Shown: one piece after another, positions 43,850 to 56,150 of the stretch
Position numbering within the stretch: position 1 is the first letter of the stretch
Layout of the letters: every line of letters starts with the position of its first letter
Origin: Cryptomeria japonica
Taxonomy: Eukaryota > Streptophyta > Pinopsida > Cupressales > Cupressaceae
Assembly: GCF_030272615.1 (NCBI RefSeq)
Contig: NC_081410.1
Coordinates: 186,417,619 to 186,481,618 of the forward strand
DNA length: 64,000 nucleotides
Direction: 5' to 3'
Notes under the pieces: generated by a model
The model's input: the letters and a program-made list of their open reading frames with translations, nothing else
What the model was told of the DNA's origin: nothing
Databases searched by the model: none
Made by a program: the position numbers and the translations under genes

Positions 43850-46224
43850 ATGTCTACTAATTACTTCAGGAAGGACAGTCCTAAACTTGATGGAACCAAC
43901 TATGGGATATGGAAGATCGGGATGGAGACACATCTGAATTGCATCATTAAAGACATTTGGAAAGTTACAAAGAATGGTTATACTGCTGCTATAGCTGGTC
44001 AGACTGCTCCAACTACCTTAGCTAAAGATGAAGAGAATGATTGCAAAGCAAGAGAAGCACTTTTGAGCGCATTATCAGATCAACAAATCATGGGATTATC
44101 AGATAGGTCTACTGCTAAAGCTATTTGGGATCATTTGGAAACACTGAATGAAGGAGATTCCATAGTCAAGATTTCAAAACTTAAAAGCTTCCGAGTCAGG
44201 TATGAACATCTGAAAATGGAAGAAGATGAAAGGATTTCTGCTTTTATGGAAAGAGTAAATGAAATTGTTTTGGGTATTAAATGTTGTGGAGGAACTTTGA
44301 GTGAGGATGAAATTGTTTCAAAAATCTTAAGAGGATTGCCACCTGCATATAAAATGAAGGTTACTGCTATAAATGAGTTAAGAACAATGCCTAATACATT
44401 AGTAACTAGGGATACATTGATTGGAAAACTTTCAGCTTTTGAAATTGAGGAATTTGGTCTTGTTGCTACTATAAAAACTAATTTGGCCTTTAAAGAATCA
44501 ACATCATCTGCTCCATCATTTGACAAATCAGACTGGAGAGCCTTTTATGCAAGAGAACTTGAAGAAGCCAGGAAGGAGAATGAAGAGCTTGAAGAACTTG
44601 AAGCACTATTTGCAAGAAAAATGCTAAAAGGTCCAATTGGAAGTAAGTATGAAGGTAAAGCACCCTTTAAATGTTTTAACTGCAATAAGATTGGTCATAT
44701 GGCTTCGAGATGCCCTGATAGACATGCTAGACTAAGAGAAGAAGCTAGAAGAACATACAAGCCTAATCCTGAATATCAGAGATACAAATTTAAGAAGAAC
44801 AAAGACAAAACTCGTTACATTGTTGATGAAGGTGTGACTGATGATTCTGACGAGGATCCAGTAGACAATGGATGGGTTTTTGTTGCTATAACAAAGGATC
44901 AACCGGCACCTACTACTCAACCCGTAGAACAAGCCCTAGCAACTAAAGTTGAAGCAAAGGATGAATGGATCATTGACTCGGGATGCTCACATCACATGAC
45001 TGGAGACAAAGGTAAATTCTTGAACTTTCAAGAATACAATGGACGTTTAGTAAGATTTGGAGATGATAAAGCCTGTTCAATCAAAGGTAAGGGTTCAATA
45101 TCTCTTGATGGTAAGCATAACACTGACAATGTCTACTATGTTGAAGGATTAAAGCATAATCTTTTAAGTGTTAGTCAATTAGTTGAGAAGGGATTTCAGT
45201 TACAATTTAAAAATGCAAAATGCAAAATCATGAATAGAACTAGTTTGGAAATTGCAACCGATAATCAAACTAGAGGTAATATCTTTCACTTGAATAACAG
45301 TGAAAAGGCATGCTTGATTGCACATATAGATGAAAGTTGGTTATGGCATAAAAGACTATGTCATGTAAACTTTGATTGCATGGTAAAAATCAGTACTTCT
45401 AAGGCAGTTACAGATCTACCTAAAATTGTGAAACCTCATAATATAATTTGTAAGGAATGTCAGTTTGGAAAACAAGTTAGAGCTAGTTTCAAAAGTATTC
45501 CAAAAAAATCCAATAATGCTCTTGATTTAATTCACACTGATTTATGTGGTCCAGCTAGAACTAAAAGCTTACAAGGTGATAGATATTTCATGCTAATTAT
45601 TGATGATTATTCTAGAATGTGTTGGGTTACTTTTCTCATAGAAAAATCAGAAGCACTTGGGAAGTTCAAACTGTTCAAAGCAATGGTTGAGAATGAAACC
45701 AGTAAGAAAATCAAATGTTTAAGATCAGATCAAGGAGGAGAATTCACATCTAAGGACTTTAATACATTCTATGAAGTGAATGGAATCAGAAGACAGTTAT
45801 CAGCACCTCGGACACCACAGCAGAATGGAGTTGTTGAAAGGAAAAACAGAACTATCTTGGATGCAGCAAGAAGTATGTTATAGAGAAGCAAATCTACCAC
45901 ATGTGTATTGGAGAGAGGCAGTTAGCACTGTTGTCTATACATTCAACAAAGTTCACATCAAAGGTGAAACCGGTAAGACCCCTCATGAACTATGGTTTGG
46001 TAATACTCCCACTCTTAAGTATTTCAGAATTTTTGGAAGTAAATGTTATATTAGAAGAGATGAGTATATTGGCAAATTTGATCCTAGAAGTGATGAAGGA
46101 ATATTTCTTGGTTATTCATCTAAGAGCAAGGCACATAGATGTTTTAATAAGAGATTGCAGAAAATTGTTGAGAGTACAAATGTAAAGATTGATGAACAAT
46201 TCAGAGGAACTTCAAGGTATATAG
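43850..46224 (+). pseudogene. gag-pol: Copia gag-protease-integrase, frameshifted and interrupted
   Basis: Start at MSTNYFRKDSPKLDGTNYG, 43 bp after the PBS. Gag runs about residues 1-270, with the zinc knuckle CFNCNKIGHMASRC at 44672-44713. Protease has WIIDSGCSHHMTG (Asp codon 44975-44977, residue 376). Integrase shows H...H/CKEC (WHKRLCH ... CKECQFGK, about 45346-45465), then Asp in HTDLCGP, Asp in RSDQGGEF and Glu in QQNGVVERKNR. A frameshift at about 45875-45890 moves the frame from one ending in TAG at 45881-45883 to one continuing REANLPHVYWREAV. That second frame runs to 46224, where a Ty3 element is inserted. The missing portion resumes in phase at 62088. Not functional. Confidence 0.85.
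46220..46224. repeat. Left target-site duplication (TATAG) of the inner Ty3 element
   Basis: TATAG, matched exactly at 62084-62088. It abuts the TG of the LTR. Confidence 0.9.
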
Positions 46225-47982
46225 TGATGTCATGGAAATGGGGACAAGGCAACAACAAAGTTCAATGTTAATAAGTTAGTTTCAACCATAAAAACAAAAC
46301 AAAGAACTAAAAACCATTCCAAACATATCAAAAGAGATTTCAAAAAGCATGAAAGAAGTTTTAACAAAATAAAAGAAAGGAGAAGAGCCTCCCAAAGATG
46401 CTTCCATGATGCCTTTTGATGCTTCTCCCTTGTTTCTCCCCTCTCCAAGTCCCAAATGAGTGTAGCTCTCAGCTTTTAGCACTAGCCATGGATGCCATAT
46501 GGAGATTCAAGATGGTTGAATATGATAAGCAAATGCTATGCAAGTGTAGATAGTGATGCTATGAAAAAGCTCTATGCTAATACTAGTATAACAACAATAC
46601 TCTAATGCTTCTCTTTTGCTTGAGGAGAAGGGTTCTATTTATAGAAGAAATGGGGAAATGAAGGGTTAAGATTGAGCAATCTTAACAAGGGTTAGGATTG
46701 AAAGATATTCAATCCATGTGAGACTTTCAACCCAATCCTATGTTGACAAGTGTCACCATGAGGAGGCTTGAGAGGAGAGATAAGGAGCATTAAATGCTTG
46801 AGGGGACATGATGGTTACCCTAGTCAAAGAAATAAATTCTTTGAAGAGACACATGGGTTACATGAGGGTTAAGTTAGGGGTCAAAGTCCTTAACCATGGG
46901 TGCAAGTGAAATTAACCATTAATGGTCATGTAAGAGCCATAAGTGGTTTGGAAGACTTTAGAGGTTAATTTGTTGAACACACAAAGCATTAATTGATTTT
47001 CAAAGACTTTGGAGTCTTTGAGAAGTGACTTCAATTTGCTTAGGAATGTGACAATATTTAGGGGATGGATTAGGTTAATTAGGAAAGGTTTAGAAGAATC
47101 TAGAAGGGGTTTAGGCATGCAAGTGGATTTTGTAGGAAAATGCAAGTGGGAGGAATTTTGGTATTTTCAATTAAAATAAAATCATTTATTTCAATTAAAT
47201 GGTGTAATTTGCATTTGGATAAATATTCAAATAAATATTAATTTATTTAAATGAGAAAAAGGAAAATAAAGCATTAAAATGCTTGAAGACTTTGAAGGAA
47301 ACCATTAAAGGCTTGAAGACTTTAAGGGAAGCAATTAAAGTCTTAAGAAGACTTTAAGGGAAGCCATTAAGTTTGAAGACTTTAAGGGAAACCATTTAAA
47401 GGCTTAAGAAGACTATAGAAGGAAGCCATCAAGTTTGAAGACTTTAAAGCCATTAAGTTTTGAAGACTTTAAGGGAAACCATTAAAGGTTTCAAGTGGGT
47501 GAGGATAAATAGGATTTTAAATAAATAATTTATTTAAAATAGTTGTGCAACTTGCATTTGTAGGAAAATGCAAGTGGGTGGAGGATAAAGGTGATTTAAA
47601 TAAATGATTTATTTAAAATAGTTGTGCAACTTGCATTTGTAGGAAAATGCAAGTGGGTGGAGGATAAAGGTGATTTAAATAAATGTTAATTTATTTAAAT
47701 GTGAGAGGTGGGATTTTGGGGGAATTTAAATAAATATTAATTTATTTAAATGTGAGAGAAGATTTAATTAAATAAATATGATTTATTTATTTAATTAATG
47801 GTCTGAATTTGGTTAAGTGAATTAAATCAAATAAATTGAATAATTTATTTAATTAATAGGAGAAGAGGGTTAAGATGAATTAATTAAATATATTAATTTA
47901 ATTAATTATTGATTGATGGTTAAATAATCAAATAAATACTAAATATTCATTTTAATTAAGTGGACAGATTTATGTGATTACA
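46225..47982 (-). repeat. 3' LTR (left copy) of the inner Ty3 element
   Basis: 1758 bp, TG...CA on the minus strand (TGTAATCACA ... CATGACATCA). It contains a cluster of gaagactttaaggg repeats (47284-47480) and two copies of an ~80-bp block around 'gttgtgcaacttgcatttgt' (about 47530-47690). It has a 25-bp stretch near 47125-47150 that the other LTR lacks. Short ORFs (46230-46482 and 46912-47145 minus) are LTR sequence, not genes. Confidence 0.95.
47284..47480 (+). repeat. Degenerate ~30-bp repeat cluster inside the LTR
   Basis: Seven or eight imperfect copies of 'gaagactttaagggaaacc' spaced by attaaag-like sequence. The same cluster is in the right LTR at 61384-61580. Confidence 0.75.
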
Positions 47983-47996
47983 TTTGCCCCTCTTTG
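47983..47996 (-). other. Polypurine tract of the inner Ty3 element
   Basis: Minus strand CAAAGAGGGGCAAA directly before the 3' LTR start TGTAATC. This is the expected primer for plus-strand DNA synthesis. Confidence 0.85.
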
Positions 47997-50381
47997 AGAC
48001 GGTACAGTTTATCGCGTCATTTCAAAGAAAGAAAAATAGGTGTGAAGAAATGCCCCATAAAATGTAAATTTAATGGGTGGTATGCCCCCTCGAGAGATGG
48101 GTCGAATTTTTTTGAAAAATCGGACGATCTCTCGAAAAAGAATGAAAAGTGGAGGGGAGGTAGAATAGAAGAAATTAGAACTAATGATGAAAGAATGGGA
48201 GAAAATGGAGTGAATATGAAGAAACAAAAAGCCAGCGAGTACCCTGAGGTCATGCAAGAGATACATAGCAGATGTAGTGTGGGGTTTGGATTGATGCTAT
48301 ACAATTGATCAAAATTGGTTGGACAATCTGGTGCAATCGGTTTAATTGCCCTGGTCAAGTCAAAGCGTGACAGTTGATGTCAGTTGGTCGCTTGGACATG
48401 ATAAAGTCTGAGTAAGTGAATCAAAGTGACCTGCTGTGACTTAGACAATTGATGTAATTGCCCGATGAAGTCAAGGTATATGAAGCAAAATACTCGTTGA
48501 AACGTAGACAATTGATGTAATTGTCCGTTGGATTGTGTTTGATTGGTTGATCAATTGATAGTATGTGCGTGTGATGGATGGTTGTGGGGAATCATGGCAG
48601 CCTCGTTGAGACTAGGTCAATATGATAAATGCCTGATGTAGTCTAGGATTACCATGATTGATTACCTGTTGAGACCTGAAGATACTTGATCAGAGTATCT
48701 GTTGATAGTCTAGGTGTGTGGGAGTTGATGTATCTGTGTAGACAGAGTAACTGGCTTAATTTTGTGGATGAGTGAGGATGGGAAGCGATGAAGGGATTAG
48801 GATGATGTTGATGATCAAGATAGGGAGGGTGAGGGGGGATTTGATGTTAGATAGAAGATATGGAGGACTAGGACCGAGTCCTATGGAAGAAGATGAGTAA
48901 AATAGAGTATGCATTATTATGACTATGTATGCATGATATGCAGCTATTATGAATGTATGGATGGGTGGAATGCAACGAAATGCAATATATACAGATGAGA
49001 TGGAATGACGATCCATGGTGCTTTATTTTTCATCATTGAGCTTTAAAATGTTGTAAGAAAATACAAGCAACTTGACATAAAGATTCAAGATGACCAGAGT
49101 ATTTCTTACATGGATTTGATATAGCAAGTTAATACAAGCAACTTGATATAATGGATCAAGTTGACCTGAGTATTGCTTGCGGAACAGACAAGGATTATCT
49201 CCTTTCATTCATGACTTGGATCGTCCTCCTTGATCTTAGGCTAATCATATCCTGAGACAAGTACATACCGTAATAAGAGATAAAACCTTTATCCAGTTTG
49301 GATGAGGTAGGAGGAACCAAAGAAAGAGAATTGTACCTGCAAACAAATAGTATATACATAAAGAATAAAGAATATGGATCCTTGGTAATGGTTTATGCTC
49401 ATATGATCGAGGTATACGCTGTAGTCAACAAGCCGTAGTGATCTATGACTGTATTTTTGCCTATGATCACGTAGCTTAGTGAAATTTCCACGTAGACACC
49501 ATTAGTACATGCCCTAGAACTTCATCGGAATAATGCGCTGAAGATACACAAACAATGTCGTAGGAACCTGATATAAATTACTAGACCATAAATCAACCAA
49601 GTATTTGATAGCGTAAACAGAATTTTCTTGTCAAAGAAAACGTCATCTTGTCTTTGTTTTGGTAAGGAAGGATGCATCCTTGTTGAAGACAGTTTTGAGT
49701 GTTGATGTTGATTGTGTGGTCGATTGATAAGTGGTCATTTTGTGGAATATATCACAATGTTTGTTTGGTATCTGCGCGGATGAATATGTACAATGTGTTG
49801 CCATGTTTTTGTTTGATTTTTGATGGTTTTTCATTGTTTTTTGGATTTTGTATTGTTTTTGAATTTTTTGGTTTTTGAAGTGTTTTGAATGTTTTTGGTT
49901 TTTTGAAGTGTTTTGGATGTTTTTGGATTTTGAATTTGTTTTGAATGGTTTTGGATTTGGTGAGATAGTTTTAAATGAAGAACTTTAATGAATCTCAAGA
50001 CAATGTAGAATCCACTTCCATGAATAGGTTAAAGACATTGCCCCCAGTTTAGACATGACTATAAAAAAGCGGGATGCAGGATGCATGTAGTACTTTCTTG
50101 AATTTGTAGATTTATAACAAGCCATGGTTGATGGATGGATGAATGTATGTATGAAGTAGATGTGATCGCAACAAGTTTGAAAGACAATCGAGCCATAGCT
50201 TTTTAGGAGTGGCACCTGTTTGCCAGGTTTTCACCATCGCACTTACCTAAGGTGCCACCGAAGTGGTTGTTCACTGTTTGGATGCACTTTTTTTTTTTTT
50301 TTTTTGTTATTTCTTCAGGACATTTTTCTGAATGTTTTTGGTATTTTCTGGTATGCAGGGGAGCCTGATGCTCTGTACAGC
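47997..50381 (-). other. 3' untranslated region of the inner Ty3 element
   Basis: 2.4 kb between integrase stop and PPT. It contains repeated phrases around 'gacaattgatgtaattg' (48448-48530), a 'gttttggattttt' low-complexity run (49796-49965) and a run of about 19 T (50288-50306). Short overlapping ORFs on both strands are not recognisable. Confidence 0.7.
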
Positions 50382-53300
50382 TTAGGTATAAAATCGTTTG
50401 AGGGGCATGTTGTTGATTGGATCTGCGAGCGGTTCTCCTTCTGATGTAGCCAACTGATATGCCCCGGACCCGAAGACAGCAGTGACAACATATGGGCCCA
50501 GCCAGTTTGATTCAAACTTGCCCTGATGTTCTCTATTTGGTTGGTTGCGAGGATTCTCTCGTAGAACAAGATCACCTACCTCAAATGTACGAGATCTAAC
50601 TTGGTGATTGTAGCTTCTACTTATGCGTTGCTGATAGGCTTTGAGGTGATTATATGCAGCTTGTCGCTTCTCATCAAGTAACTCTAAGTCCTGAAGACAG
50701 GATACTCTGTAGGCTTCGTCGTCGATGAGATTATGCAAGGAAACCCGTGATGATGGTATCTCAACCTCAATAGGTAAGATAGCTTCTACACCATAGACCA
50801 ATGAATAAGGAGTTGTGCCTGTAGGGGTTCGAATGCTAGTTCGATATGCCCATAGTGCTGGATTCAATTGAACATGCCAATCACGGCCGGCATCATTGAC
50901 TGTTTTCTTTAGGATCCTCAATATGTTTTTATTGGATGCTTCAGCCTGACCATTGCCTTGTGGGTAATAGGGAGTGGAAAAGCGGTGTTGGATATGAAAT
51001 TTCTCACAAAGTTCACGGACATCCTGATTTTTGAAAGGAAGACCGTTATCTGTGATGATGGACATGGGTACACCATACCGACAGATGATGTAGTTGAGGA
51101 TGAATGAGGCGATCTTCTTGCCGATGACTTGGGTAAGTGGAACAGCTTCGATCCACTTTGTGAAATATTCGGTGGCGGTAATAATGAATTTATGGCCATT
51201 GGATGAAGACGGATGAATCTTACCCACAAGGTCAAGGCCCCATTGACAAAAAGGCCATGGTGTTGTGATTGGTTGTAGTTCCTAGGCTGGTGCATGTATC
51301 AGGTCGCCATGAACTTGACATTTCTTACATTTTCTGACAAAGTAGTAGGAATCTTTTCCCATAGATGTGCAATAGTATCCATTGCGCAGGAGTTTCTTGG
51401 CTAGTGATGGACCACTTGAGTGAGTCCCGCAAATTCTTTCATGGACTTCTTCCAAAGCCTTTATCATCTCACCTTGTTCCAAACATCGAAGGAGAGTACC
51501 ATCAAGACCGCGTCGGTATAGGGTTTCGGCAATAATGGTATATCGAGCAGTTTGGCGAATGAAGGTTTTACGTTGGTTATTCGATTGGTTGGGAGGAAGG
51601 GTGTGATCACGGAGATAGGTGTAGAATTCACCGTACCATGGGGATTTAGAACCGACAAGGTGACATATCATTTCGAATTCGAGGATATCATAAGCGGGAA
51701 TCCAAAGCTATTCTACCAAGAACTCATAGCGTGTTGAATTTTGTGGAAGATCTAGGAGAGATGCGATGGTAGCCATAGCGTCAGCAGCTCAATTTTGATC
51801 TCTTGGTATCTGCTCAAAGGAAATTGTAGTAAATGATGACTTTAGATTGTCCACCATTTGCTTATATGGCATGAGTTTATCATCCTTGGTCTGATATTCA
51901 TCAGTTGCTTGTCGAATGACCAGTTGTGAGTCGCCATATACTTGTAGTTCTTGTAACTTCCATTGTACGGCTAGCCTGAGTCCTGTGATCAAGGCCTCAT
52001 ACTCTGCTATGTTGTTAGTGCATGGAAATGTGAGCCTGTAAGACTTCGGGATGCTGTCACCTTGAGGTGTGATAAACAGAATGCTTGCCCCCGAGCCATG
52101 CCTAGTGTATGAACCATCAAAGTATAGTTTCCATGGTTGTGTCATTGTGATCATGAATATCTCTTCGTCTGGAAAATTGGAAATGAGAGGATGATCACCT
52201 ATGAGAGGTGCATCGGCCAACTGATCTACAATAACCTGCCCTTTGATAGCTTTACGATCGACATACTCGATGTCAAATTCACTTAGAATCATCACCCATT
52301 TGGCCAAGCGACCTGTCAATGCTGCTTTGTTGAGTAAATACTTGAGTGGATCAATCTTTGCAATGAGTTGTACCTTGTGTGTTAACAGATAGTGCCTCAG
52401 TTTAGTGGCTGCCAGGATTACTGCTAGGCAAGTTCGCTCAATAGGTGTGTAATTGAGTTCATAGCCCACCAGTGTGCGAGAGATGTAGTAAACAGCACAC
52501 TCTTTTCCTTCTGTATTATGTTGTGCCAATAGTACACCCAATGTTGTACTTGTTGCTGAGATATAGAGTAACAATGGTCTAGTTGGATCTGGTGGGATCA
52601 GCAATGGTGGATTCATGAGATAGTCTTTAAGCGTCTGAAATGTTTGCTGGCATCGGGCATCCCACTGAAAGCAGATGTTCTTATGTAGCAGGTGTGTGAA
52701 TGGGTGACACTTATCAGCCAGTTGTGCAATGAATCTTCGGATGGATTGAAGTCATCCTTGTAATGTCCTTAGCTGACTGACATTCTTTGGAGGTGGCATG
52801 TCCATGATTGCTTTTACCTTTGCTGGGTCGACCTCAATACCTTTGCTTGAGACAATGTATCCTAGAAGCTTCCCAGAGGTTACTCCAAAGACACATTTCT
52901 TTGGGTTGAGTCGAACATGGTATTGTTCCAGTCTATCAAAGATTTTATCTAAGATGTGGAGATGCCCTTCTCTGGTGAGTGATTTTGCTAGTAAGTCATC
53001 CACATAATCTTCCATCATAGTATGCATCATGTCATGGAAGATGGTGGTCATTGCTCTTTGATAGGTCGCTCCTGCTTTCTTTAGACCGAAAGGCATTACA
53101 TTCCAACAATATGTGCCCCATGGACATGTGAAGGTTGTCTTATGTTGATCTTCTAGTGCGATCTTTATCTGATTGTATCCTGAAAAGCCATCCATAAGTG
53201 AAAGCATGGCATGTCCCGCTGTCAGATCCACTATGATGTCGATATTTGGTAGGGGGAAGTCATCCTTAGGACATGCCTTATTCAGATCTCTAAAGTCAGT

Positions 53301-56150
53301 ACAAATGTGGATGCCCCCTTTTGGTTTGCCGACAGGCACAATGTTGGAGATCCATTCTGCATAATCAATTGGTCTAATGAAACCAACATCTAGGAGTTTC
53401 TTGAGTTTTGTTTTGACTAGCACTGCAATCTAAGGATGCATCTTGTGAAGCTTCTGCTTGATAGGTTTGGCTCCTTTTGCTACGGTGAGGTGATGCATGA
53501 CTAAATCAGGATCAAGCCCAGGCATGTCTGCATATGACCATGCAAAGTTGATCTGACGCTTCTGGAAGAACTCTATAAATTTAGGTTGTTCTTCTAGAGT
53601 GAGAAGAGATGCTAGATGGATGAGATGAGGATTTTCAGGAGTCCCCACATTGTATTCTTTGGTTTCCTCGATGAGAATCGTTGATCGTTCCTGTTGTGTA
53701 CTAGCAGGGAGAATGTCAAACCCTTCATCCTCAAGCACCTCAGAGAGGTTTTCACCATTGGATACGCTCTTTCTTTTTACTTTTGTCAGATCAAACAGTG
53801 CCACAGTGTGGTTTTCATTGGAAGATCCATGTTTTATTGTTATATTTTTGCAGCTGAAAGGTTTGGCATCCGCCCCGAAGTATGTTGCACTATTAATTTC
53901 TATGGCGAATCCAGCTTTGTGAACCCCACTTGGTAGGTTATCCCTTAATTCCAAAAAGTCAATGATGGCCTCATCATTTTGGAAGAAGTCAAGACATGGG
54001 GGATTTGGTTGGTTCCATTCGATGAGTTCGGGGTGGATAATGGGCATTACTTCATCAATTAGGTTAAGTGTGTTAGATGTATCAGTGAGGGTTAAGACGT
54101 TATGGTGAAGGTCGTTAATGGTACTCTCCCTGTCAGAATCAGGCATAGGATGAGACGTAGAGTCTGTGGAAGATGTTTCCAGTTCAGGAACCCAAGTGGT
54201 CTTTATCTGTGCTTCTCCATAAATAGGGATATCATTGCGTGGCGGAGGTAGTGATGCATCTTCCTCATCTGAAGTGTTAAGCTGTACAGAATCAAATTCC
54301 CACTCATGTGAGTCAGTCTCTGAGTCACTTTCCAGCATCCGATTACTATACCATACTAGGATGTCCTTTGAGTTAAATACTGCAAGTGTGATTGGTTGAT
54401 GTACCTTTGTAGATGAAATGATCGGTGCTGCAGGAAGGTCGATGGGGATTAAGGAATCCAATACGGGGAGTATCGGTAGTGTTGACTCATTTGCTTCTGC
54501 TAGAACTGTTGGTGCCATAGATGTTGTTGCGGGCTTTGATACAGTTGTTGCTGCTAATGGTACTATGGATGTAATGGTTGTTGCGGATGGGATTACTGGT
54601 TTGATTGGTAGGATGATTGGTATTGTAGATGGTGGTTTTGGGATTTTGAGCTTCGGTGGGGCAGTTGTGATGGTGCTTGATGCTGCTTTGATAATGAAAG
54701 GTGTCCTTTTTGCAGTAGGTTGACATAATGGTTTGTTGGGTTTTCCTTTGAATTTGAGTTTAGGAAAGATCTCTTTTTCAAAGCCTAAGCCTGTATTACC
54801 TTTGGGCTTGAATTCCGGCAGTAGAGGTTCATGTCGTCCTTGTTTGCAATATCCCAAAGCACTCTGACCATCATACCCCATTCTTTGCATAATGAGGAGA
54901 CCTTTGCCATATTGATCCGTAGGAGGCTTAACTTGTGGTATATCAGTGGTGATGGGATCTTTATAGATCCATTCTACTAAGTCCTCATCTTGGTTTTCTT
55001 CTTCTTGACTCTTTCCAAGGATGAAAGGCTTCAAAGCACATGTTGGCGTGATTAGTGGTTGTTGGAGTAACTGTTGTGGTTTACCATGTGTTCTAGGAGA
55101 AGTGGGCATTTGTCCCACACAAAAGAGTTGACTCAAGTTGTATTCCCCAAGACCTTCCTCTGCTATTTTCATCTTAAGCTTTTCTTGCTTTGATATAGTG
55201 GTGTTCAAACTGGCAAGAGAGGCAGGACTTATATATGATGTGGAGGAAATGGCTTCTCTATTATTAGGAACGGTAATCTCTGGTTGATGGCTGATATTAT
55301 TGCAATACGCAAAGGGATTTGCATCGCCCAGGATTGTGATCTCTACACCGTTATGTGGGAACTGGATACATTGATGGTAGGTAGATGGAACGGCTTGCAT
55401 GGCATGTATCCAAGGTCTTCCTAACAATAGATTGTATGGCAAAGGAAGGTCCAGAACCTGACAAATGATGTGCTTTACCACAGGGCCCACTCGGATTGGG
55501 AGTACCACAGCTCCTTTGGATGAACGCTTTGCATCGTCATAAGCTTTGATTGTGATCTTCTTGCGAGGATCCACTGATTCTATGGCATATCCCAATGCTG
55601 TGACCAACTGTAGTGTACAAATATTCAAGCCTGCTCCATTATTGATCAAGACTCGCTTGATCCTATGTTGGTTAATAAAGCCTTCAATGTGTAGCGAAGC
55701 GTTATGAGGTTGTTGGAAGGAAGAGTTGTCACTTTCGGAAAAAGTGAGACAAGGTGATGACTTGAGACTTCCAACCATGGCTTGAAATTGGTCTGTATTC
55801 AGATTTGCAGGGACTGATGCCTCTTGGAGTGCTTGATCCAAGATAGTTTTATGGGATGGCGATAGGCGCAATAGTTCTAAAATGGATATAAGCACAAGTG
55901 TTTTGTCTAATTGTTTCACAAGATTGTATTGCTTTGGGATGGAGGTGGTGCCTTGTGGAGCTGCCTTTATGGTGACCTTGCCACGACGTGTAACAACATT
56001 GCAATTTGAGTTGGGATTTTTGAAGGTTATAGTTGCAACTTGTTCACTGGCATCATACAAGTGATTTATAGTATAATTATACGCAGCCTGTGTATAATCA
56101 GTGGTATCAGTGCCTCTCCTGGAAGTGGATTTTTGAACATCAGATGATCA
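50382..56150 (-). pseudogene. pol: Ty3 Tat-like pol: protease, G-patch, RT, two RNase H, integrase
   Basis: A single minus-strand frame spans this whole stretch without frameshift but with stops at 53430-53432 (TAG), 52752-52754 (TGA), 51789-51791 (TGA), 51708-51710 (TAG) and 51282-51284 (TAG). Protease has LINNGAGLNIC; the catalytic Asp is Asn (codon 55641-55643). G-patch-like YGKGLLIMQRMGYDGQSALG lies at about 54770-54920, followed by a Pro/Thr/Ile-rich linker. RT has GYNQIKIALED and YVDD at 52995-53006. RNase H 1 spans about 52560-52200; the archaeal-type RNase H 2 keeps LYFDGS, NIAEYEAL and VYGDSQLV (about 52130-51920). Integrase has H-H-C-C (51450-51330) and Asp, Asp, Glu in GLDLVG, ITDNG and GQAEASN. 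The natural TAA is at 50382-50384. Dead as encoded. Confidence 0.85.

Noticed and set aside
53430-53432. TAG between the protease part and RT as a programmed readthrough site
   Set aside because: Four further stops follow in the same frame and three stops lie in the gag frame, so decay is the simpler reading.
54418-54723. Val/Gly/Asp-rich 101-codon plus-strand ORF
   Set aside because: Antisense to the Pro/Thr/Ile-rich linker of the inner Ty3 pol.
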